27,095 bases of DNA from Onthovicinus sp900555545. GTDB lineage: Bacteria > Bacillota > Clostridia > Oscillospirales > Acutalibacteraceae. Under the pieces are notes generated by a model. It was not told the origin of the DNA. It searched no databases and saw only the letters and a program-made list of their open reading frames with translations. Positions 22,495 through 27,095 of the stretch are shown in pieces. The stretch spans positions 1-27,095 of the forward strand of contig CASFPX010000022.1 in NCBI GenBank assembly GCA_949296915.1, written 5' to 3'. Position numbers and translations under genes: made by a program. Position 1 is the stretch's first letter, and every line of letters begins with the position of its first letter.

Positions 22495-22523
22495 ATTATA
22501 CCATATTTTAAGTAGAATGTCGT
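22495..22523 (-). promoter_or_regulatory. Internal promoter for rnfC
   Basis: Minus strand ACGACA (22523-22518), 17-base spacer, extended -10 ATGGTATAAT with TATAAT at 22500-22495. It lets the rnf genes be transcribed without apbE. A short GCCTG/CAGGC hairpin (22460-22475) lies in the leader. Confidence 0.62.
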
Positions 22524-22537
22524 TAGACAAATTCTTC

Positions 22538-23068
22538 TTATTGAGAAATCAAGTGCTTTTTTTGTTTTTCAAGTACCGGAAGGATTGCGGCCAGCAGGAC
22601 GCCTGTGATAATCCCCATCACGATGGCAAACAGCGTCAGTACTGGCAGATAGGTGTAGAGGGATACTGTTCCGGTCAACAGACAGGCGGCGCCAAGCTGC
22701 CCCAGATTATGAGCAACGGAGGAGAGGACGCTGATGCCGATGATGCCGAGCGCCCGCCGGTTGAATCGGAAGCACAGGCACATCACCACAGTGCTCAGCA
22801 GCCCGCCGCTCACACTCATCAGGAAAGCGGACGGCCCCCGCGTGACCAGCACAAATAGGGACTTGATCAGCGCCACCGGCAGCGCACCTGAAAAGCCAAA
22901 TTCCTGCGCGGCGAACATGGTTACAATATTGGAAAACCCTGGCTTTGCGCCGGGCGGTAGGAACGGGACGGGGGGGATCATCATTTCCAGCGCGGAGAGT
23001 GCGATGGCCTCTGCACTCAGGATCCCGGTCAGCGCGACACGCCGTGCATTCCAGGCAGAACGCCCCAT
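22538..23068 (-). CDS. Gx transporter family protein (HepS/ECF-S-like membrane protein)
   Basis: A membrane protein of 176 residues with about five or six hydrophobic segments. The motif PPGAKPGFSNIVTMFA (near residue 40) is the hallmark of the Gx family, whose members are often labelled heptaprenyl diphosphate synthase component I and resemble substrate-binding S components of ECF transporters. Its substrate is unknown; proximity to apbE and rnf suggests a flavin- or quinone-related compound (inference). The start is the ATG at 23068 (GRSAWNARRV), nine bases after GAGG; an in-frame ATG 20 codons earlier overlaps the preceding gene. Confidence 0.85.
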   Translation of the reverse strand: MGRSAWNARRVALTGILSAEAIALSALEMMIPPVPFLPPGAKPGFSNIVTMFAAQEFGFSGALPVALIKSLFVLVTRGPSAFLMSVSGGLLSTVVMCLCFRFNRRALGIIGISVLSSVAHNLGQLGAACLLTGTVSLYTYLPVLTLFAIVMGIITGVLLAAILPVLEKQKKHLISQ

Positions 23069-23096
23069 AGGATTCAGCTCCTCTCGTGGTGGATGG

Positions 23097-23507
23097 TCAA
23101 TAGGCGATGGCGTCATAGGGAGCGGCACCGCCGTACAGGGTGATTACAGCCCCTGCCGGCATGCAGGCTGCCGTGTCTCCGGCCCGTGTCAGGCTGCCCG
23201 TTTGGACGCAGATCTGATCGGGACAAGCGGCCTGGGAAAATCGGATGCTTCCAGGTGCGACGGATACAGTAGCCGCAGGTTCAGTGGGGAGTTCGATCTC
23301 GTAGGGGTCCGTCACGGCGGACAGATCAATTTCCATATATAACTCTCCATTACAGGTGATCCGGGCGGTGAGTGGTTCCGTATCCCCGGCCATCCGCGGC
23401 AAGAGTACGATCATAAGAACCGAGAGGGCTGTCAACACGGCGATCAGGGCGATATCGAGCGGTGTAATGGCGCGCAATCCCTGATCGGCCCGACGGCTGG
23501 CGCTCAT
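23097..23507 (-). CDS. NusG domain II-containing protein
   Basis: A membrane-anchored protein of 136 residues: one TM helix (about 18-38), then an extracytoplasmic NusG_II beta domain with the conserved CPDQICVQTGSLTRAGDTAACMPAG. The two CPxxxC-like cysteines and the third Cys are family-typical. The family shares a fold with domain II of Aquifex NusG but is not a transcription factor, and its function is unknown. It is usually found beside apbE and Rnf or FMN-binding proteins. The ATG overlaps the apbE stop by four bases. Confidence 0.88.
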   Translation of the reverse strand: MSASRRADQGLRAITPLDIALIAVLTALSVLMIVLLPRMAGDTEPLTARITCNGELYMEIDLSAVTDPYEIELPTEPAATVSVAPGSIRFSQAACPDQICVQTGSLTRAGDTAACMPAGAVITLYGGAAPYDAIAY

Positions 23508-24568
23508 GACGGTACCCCCAGCGTATAACCGTCAGCTGTCAAGTCAAAGGACTCTGCCAATTCCGGCGTGACGAGAACGGTTCGATCTTCTGTCACAAAT
23601 ACGGCCTGGGCGTCCTCAAACAGCTCCAGGATAGGGAGCGATTGTTCGTAGCCGAGCACAAAACAAGCGGTGGATAGTACATCACTCACCAGTCCGCTGG
23701 GGCTGACGACGGTCACACTGATCAGGCCGCTGTCCGCCGGTGCGCCGGTGTGCGGGTCCAGGATATGGCAGTAGCGAACGCCGTCTTGTTCAAAGTAGCG
23801 CTCGTAATCCCCTGAGGTGGAGACGCACTGGCCTGCCTTGAGTGTGAGGGTGCCAAGCTGGGTGTTGGATGCTCCACGCGGATCGCGGATGCCGACAGAC
23901 CAGTCGCCGCCCGCCGGATTTTCCCCGTATAAAAGGATACTGCCGCCAACGGAGATCACTGCACTTTTAGCTTGATTTTCCGCCAGAATCTCCTTGGCCG
24001 CATCACAGGCCGCGCCCTTTCCCGCTGCACCGATGTCAAGAGATTGGCCTTTACCGATTTGAACGGTATCGCCGCTCACCTGAACCTGATGCCAGTCAAC
24101 CGTAGCACGTGCGGCGGAGAGCTCCTCCGCGCTTGGAACCTTTTCATTTGGCCCGCCGATATCCCATAAGCGCACCAGTGCACCGATTGTCGGGTCAAAG
24201 GCGCCGTCTGTCTGGCCGGCGGCCAGTAAAAGCCGGGTAATTAGATTGGCTGTATAGTTATCCACCTTTACGCTCTGGCCGGAGGCGTTGTTTATGCGCG
24301 CGATATCGGAAGTGTCATTATGGGCGGATAAATTGGCCTCATCTATTGCCGCAATGCGATCCAGTACGGCTTGCGCGGTGTTCTCGCCGGAGGCTCCCCA
24401 TACTTTCGCGGTTACAACGGTCCCCATGGCAGTATTGCTCCGGATGGCGGCATTTTTGGTACCCACTGCATCGTAGATTAACACACCTGCGATCAGCAGT
24501 GCACAGACGATTGTGATGATCACGGCAGTGCGTGTGCCGCGTTTGGTGCGATCCAGTATTTTTGCCAT
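23504..24568 (-). CDS. apbE: FAD:protein FMN transferase ApbE
   Basis: Transfers FMN from FAD to a Thr of [ST]GAT-like sites on secreted or membrane proteins, here most likely RnfG and RnfD. An N-terminal membrane anchor (about 13-35, no lipobox Cys) is followed by the ApbE domain: TAMGT (46-50), FDPTIGALVRLWDIG, LDIGAAGKGAACD (177-189), STSGDYERYF (250-259), HILDPHTGAPA (268-278) and the metal-binding Asp in SDVLSTA (Asp296). Length 354 is typical. It is the first gene of the operon reading into the NusG-II, Gx and rnf genes. AAGGG nine bases upstream, or GAGGA adjacent to the ATG, can serve as ribosome site. Confidence 0.95.
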   Translation of the reverse strand: MAKILDRTKRGTRTAVIITIVCALLIAGVLIYDAVGTKNAAIRSNTAMGTVVTAKVWGASGENTAQAVLDRIAAIDEANLSAHNDTSDIARINNASGQSVKVDNYTANLITRLLLAAGQTDGAFDPTIGALVRLWDIGGPNEKVPSAEELSAARATVDWHQVQVSGDTVQIGKGQSLDIGAAGKGAACDAAKEILAENQAKSAVISVGGSILLYGENPAGGDWSVGIRDPRGASNTQLGTLTLKAGQCVSTSGDYERYFEQDGVRYCHILDPHTGAPADSGLISVTVVSPSGLVSDVLSTACFVLGYEQSLPILELFEDAQAVFVTEDRTVLVTPELAESFDLTADGYTLGVPS

Positions 24569-24600
24569 TCCTCATCGCCCTTTCGACCTTGTTCCAAACT

Positions 24601-24650
24601 ATTTTATCTGATTTCACACTTTTGCGCAAGGGTGTGTGTTATACTATATC
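24601..24650. promoter_or_regulatory. Divergent apbE / alcohol dehydrogenase promoters sharing a 22-bp dyad
   Basis: TTGCGCAA (24622-24629) serves as -35 on both strands. Minus: TTGCGC, 17 bases, TAAAAT (24606-24601) for apbE. Plus: TTGCGC, 17 bases, TATATC (24645-24650), or the extended TGTTATACT, for the dehydrogenase. The shared -35 is the centre of a dyad at 24615-24636: CACAC, TT, TTGCGCAA, GG, GTGTG, symmetric apart from the TT/GG pair. A regulator bound there would cover both -35 boxes. Confidence 0.65.
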
Positions 24651-24700
24651 TGGTATGATTTTACTTAGGGTAGCCGAATGGCAGATTAGGAGGATGTTGA

Positions 24701-25825
24701 ATGATGGATTTTAATTTTCATATGCCGGTGCGGATTATTAGCGGATGGGGTGCAGTGCGCGAACACGCGGATGTTTTGCGGGAGTTGGGCAGCCGCTGTG
24801 TGATTGTCACCGGGGGTTCCTCGGCTCAGAAGAGCGGCGCGCTGGATGATGTGAAGGCTGCACTGGAGCAGGCCGGGATCAGCTACCGGATCTTCAGTGG
24901 GATTGGAGCGAATCCACTTGTCTCCGCGTGCGATCAGGCGGGGGCGCTGGCACGTGACTCTGGCGCGGACTTCCTGATCGGGATTGGAGGTGGCTCCCCG
25001 ATGGATGCCGCCAAGGCCGCGGCGGTCTATGCCGCCAACCCGGAACTCAGCGGGGAGGAGATCTATGCTTACACACCGGAGGCGGGCAATGCCCCGCTGC
25101 CGGTTGTGCTGGTGGGTACAACCGCAGGGACGGGGAGCGAGGTGTCGGCCGTAGCTGTACTGACGCGCGACTCCGACGGCCGCAAAAAGAGTATCTCCGG
25201 CCCATGGTGTTTTGCACATACCGCCTTTGCCGATCCCGGTTACACCTGCTCCGTACCGTATGGAACCACCGTATCCACGGCGCTGGACGCGCTCTCCCAC
25301 ACGGTGGAGGGGATGCTCAATCCGCGCATTGGTGAAGTTATCCGGATGTTTGGCCATCGGGCTCTCCAATTGATCGGACCGGCACTGGCACGCATGAATC
25401 GGGAACATACGCTGCCGGATCGGGCGGAGCGGGAGCGCCTCTATTATGGCTCCCTGTACGCCGGCGTGGTGTTGGCCGCCTGTGGTACTGCCTTCCCACA
25501 CCCGATGGGCTATGTGCTCACGGAGGATTACGGGATCCCGCACGGCCGCGCCTGTGCCGCCTTTTTGCCGTCGCTGTTGGAATATGCGCAGACCACTGCA
25601 CCGGAGGCCGTGGATGAGGTGCTCCGCACATTAAAAATGACATTCGAGGAATTCGAGGCGACCGTCGATGGCCTCGCTGCAATCGAGGTCCATATGGATG
25701 ATCAGACGGCACAGTGTTATGCCGCACGTTGGCCGGGCCTGAAAAATTTTGAGAATACCCCCGGCGGGTACGATGAGCGCCGCGCGCTCGAGCTGATGCG
25801 GCGGCTTTTTGTCCAGGAGAAGTGA
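24701..25825 (+). CDS. Iron-containing alcohol dehydrogenase
   Basis: A cytoplasmic NAD(P)-dependent oxidoreductase of the group III (Fe-ADH) family that interconverts alcohols and aldehydes or ketones. The N-terminal Rossmann-like domain has GGGSPMDAAKA (96-106) and TTAGTGSEVSAVAV. The C-terminal helical domain provides the metal ligands Asp196 and His200 (DALSHTVEG), His267 (FPHPMGYVL) and His281 (GIPHGRACA). Length 374 is normal. AGGAGG seven bases upstream supports the first of two adjacent ATGs. It is divergent from the apbE/rnf operon. The substrate could be butanol, propanediol or another alcohol; the sequence does not decide. Confidence 0.93.
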   Translation: MMDFNFHMPVRIISGWGAVREHADVLRELGSRCVIVTGGSSAQKSGALDDVKAALEQAGISYRIFSGIGANPLVSACDQAGALARDSGADFLIGIGGGSPMDAAKAAAVYAANPELSGEEIYAYTPEAGNAPLPVVLVGTTAGTGSEVSAVAVLTRDSDGRKKSISGPWCFAHTAFADPGYTCSVPYGTTVSTALDALSHTVEGMLNPRIGEVIRMFGHRALQLIGPALARMNREHTLPDRAERERLYYGSLYAGVVLAACGTAFPHPMGYVLTEDYGIPHGRACAAFLPSLLEYAQTTAPEAVDEVLRTLKMTFEEFEATVDGLAAIEVHMDDQTAQCYAARWPGLKNFENTPGGYDERRALELMRRLFVQEK

Positions 25826-26260
25826 AAGTTACCCGGCCCTTCCGCTTCAAAAGCCTGCATAGCGGTAAATGAATATTCAACAGGGCGTTTGGGGGAAATT
25901 GTGGAAAACTTTGTGGAATGCAAGTGAATTCCTTGACAAATTAAGCTGCAAATATGCGACTGATTCCTAATTCTAAGGAGATTTTCACTTTTTTCACCGA
26001 GTTTTCCACAGTGTAAAGGCAAAAAGATTACACTTATTTCACTGGGAATTCATTCACTGATAGCTGTATAACGCCGGTTTTACAGGCCAAATCGCCGCAG
26101 ACCGACTAAAATATACATTCAATTTTGCAGGTTCCAGTATATCGCCTTTCAAATTTAATATTTGTGCGCCATGCTATGTGGTCCGGAAGTTCTGAAAACT
26201 TTTCCGCCGCATATAAATGGTAGGGAGAACCATCAGGAATGTGAAAAGGGGCGGGAATAA
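25826..26260. other. 435-bp gene-free region with DnaA-box-like repeats
   Basis: No supported gene. It is AT-rich in the middle. Three near matches to the DnaA box TTATCCACA occur: the reverse of TGTGGAAAA (25900-25908), the reverse of TGTGGAATG (25912-25920) and TTTTCCACA (26002-26010). AGTGTAA/TTACACT (26010-26016, 26028-26034) is a 7-bp inverted repeat, and CAAAT/ATTTG brackets a short dyad near 26150. TTGACA at 25933 has no fitting -10. A TATAAA before the amidase gene (near 26214) may be its promoter. Confidence 0.4.
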
Positions 26261-26932
26261 ATGAAGCGAAAAATAGAGGTTTATCATGTATTCCACTGGA
26301 GGCGGAAATGGATTCTCCCGGCGGTGGCCGGGGGCGTACTCCTGATCGCGGCTGTTGTGTTGCTGGTACTCCACCCGTGGGCGGATGCGGAGCCGTACAG
26401 CCGGAACCGGCCGGAGGTGGATGAGGTGCTTGGCGTCCCGCTGAGCGTGCAGTACATCTCACAGGAGATCGACAATCGCCCCGGTATCCTGCGGCGGATT
26501 CAGTACATCGTCATCCATGAGACGGCCAACCATAACTTGGGCGCGGACGCACAGGCGCACGCGGATTACTTAGCAGCCGGAGGGGATGCGGAGACCTCCT
26601 GGCATTACACAGTGGACGATCACCAGATCGTCCAGCATATTCCGGATAACGAGGTCAGCTGGAATGCGGGGGACAAGCTGCGCGAAAACGGCGGGAACCT
26701 CAACGGGATTTCGATTGAGCTGTGCGTCAATGATGACGGCGATTTTAACAAGACGTTTGATAACGGCGCGCGGCTGACAGCCTACCTGCTCGATGCGTAC
26801 GACTTGGATACCGGGGCGGTGCTGCAGCACTTTAATTTCAACGGCAAAAATTGCCCGATGACCATTCGGGATACCGGCCGGTGGGATGAATTTATCCAGC
26901 TGGTCGAACAGTACCGGGCGGAGTTGAAATAA
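26261..26932 (+). CDS. Membrane-anchored N-acetylmuramoyl-L-alanine amidase (Amidase_2)
   Basis: A peptidoglycan hydrolase that cuts between muramic acid and L-alanine outside the membrane. A basic cytoplasmic stretch and one TM helix (about 19-38, PAVAGGVLLIAAVVLLVL) are followed by the Amidase_2/PGRP fold: IQYIVIHETANH (first zinc His), SWHYTVDDHQIVQHIP, NLNGISIELCVN and LQHFNFNGKNCPMTIRD, which carries the second His and the Cys in the usual HxxxxxKxCP-like site. Length 223 is a single catalytic domain with anchor and no wall-binding repeats. GGGGCGGG six bases before the ATG supports the start. It stands alone, with the IS end 64 bases downstream. Roles in cell separation, sporulation or wall turnover are all possible. 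Confidence 0.92.
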   Translation: MKRKIEVYHVFHWRRKWILPAVAGGVLLIAAVVLLVLHPWADAEPYSRNRPEVDEVLGVPLSVQYISQEIDNRPGILRRIQYIVIHETANHNLGADAQAHADYLAAGGDAETSWHYTVDDHQIVQHIPDNEVSWNAGDKLRENGGNLNGISIELCVNDDGDFNKTFDNGARLTAYLLDAYDLDTGAVLQHFNFNGKNCPMTIRDTGRWDEFIQLVEQYRAELK

Positions 26933-27056
26933 CAGGGGGATTTCTCCATACGCTATAGGAGAAGCCGCCGGGACTTTTTTCAGGTGCGAGAAAGTCTGAA
27001 CTGCCCCAATTTGTACGGACAGGACAAAAAAGCCCCTATGTAGGAAATATTAAGTT

Positions 27057-27095
27057 TTAAGCGGAGTGGCGCAGCGTCAGCGGCGCCACTCCAGT
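27057..27095 (-). CDS. IS3-family transposase OrfB, C-terminal 12 codons
   Basis: Minus strand codons TGVAPLTLRHSA followed by TAA. The first residues repeat the TGVA that ends the orfB fragment at bases 1-13, in the same frame, so this is the missing C-terminus of that protein or of an identical copy. Confidence 0.85.
   Translation of the reverse strand, partial: TGVAPLTLRHSA
27063..27092. repeat. Perfect 10-bp inverted repeat in the orfB 3' end
   Basis: GGAGTGGCGC (27063-27072) and GCGCCACTCC (27083-27092) with a 10-base loop. The right arm is also bases 1-10 of the window. It may fold into a strong hairpin, which could help explain why an assembly stops here. Confidence 0.7.

Larger units (their letters stand above)
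26997..27095 (-). mobile_element. Distal end of an IS3-family element, cut by the window edge
   Basis: Reads inward TGAACTGCCCCAA, ACGGACA at offset 18, CAAAAAAGCCCC and TGTAGG, matching the end near 1130. It carries the 3' end of orfB. The right end continues into the sequence found at base 14 of this window if the two edges are joined. Confidence 0.88.

Noticed and set aside
26936..26980. Terminator after the amidase gene
   Set aside because: TTCTCC/GGAGAA can pair, but the stem is short and the TTTTTT run is separated from it by about 15 bases, so it was not listed.
1..27095. The 13-base terminal overlap as proof of a circular plasmid or phage
   Set aside because: The overlap is short and lies inside an IS repeat, no replication or phage genes are seen, and the content is chromosomal.
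1..27095. CRISPR arrays, tRNA or rRNA genes
   Set aside because: No regularly spaced repeats and no tRNA or rRNA signature were seen on either strand.

Overview
The window looks like chromosomal DNA from an anaerobic Gram-positive Clostridia member, probably of the Oscillospiraceae/Ruminococcaceae type. The reasons are the clostridial rnfCDGEAB gene order, an obg/mini-RNase III pair, a YitT-family protein with a DUF2179 tail, an NPSTG cell-wall sorting signal, frequent TTG starts, and consistently strong AGGAGG-like ribosome binding sites. This placement is inferred from gene content, not from a marker-gene search.

Layout. 1-1130 is most of an IS3-family element on the minus strand. The missing end of the same kind of element lies at 26997-27095, and the last 13 bases of the window repeat the first 13. 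1154-3665 (minus) holds a GNAT acetyltransferase, an MFS transporter and a DUF5655 protein. 3807-5170 (plus) holds the Mn efflux pump MntP and a hexapeptide O-acetyltransferase. 5211-9902 (minus) is largely housekeeping: a metallo-beta-lactamase-fold hydrolase, a YebC/PmpR regulator, then obg - mini-RNase III - yitT, and an XRE regulator. 10172-14205 (plus) looks more accessory: a Crp/Fnr regulator preceded by a PrfA-box-like palindrome, a structured leader RNA, a wall-anchored repeat protein and an O-antigen-ligase-like membrane enzyme. 14251-16582 (minus) is an arsR-cadA metal efflux operon with a clear operator. 16845-24568 (minus) is the energy-conservation block: apbE, a NusG-domain-II protein, a Gx-family transporter, rnfC-D-G-E-A-B and a small Cys-containing protein. 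24701-26932 (plus) holds an iron-containing alcohol dehydrogenase and a membrane-anchored amidase.

How the parts work together. Rnf couples reduced ferredoxin oxidation to NAD+ reduction and ion export; ApbE would attach the FMN groups that RnfG and RnfD need. The divergent alcohol dehydrogenase shares a promoter region and a 22-bp dyad with the apbE-led operon, so NAD(H)-linked fermentation and Rnf may be co-regulated (inference). The most novel-looking part is 9903-14205. There a possibly self-regulating Crp/Fnr protein sits upstream of a leader RNA with two mutually exclusive folds, in front of a propeller-like surface protein and a candidate glycan ligase.
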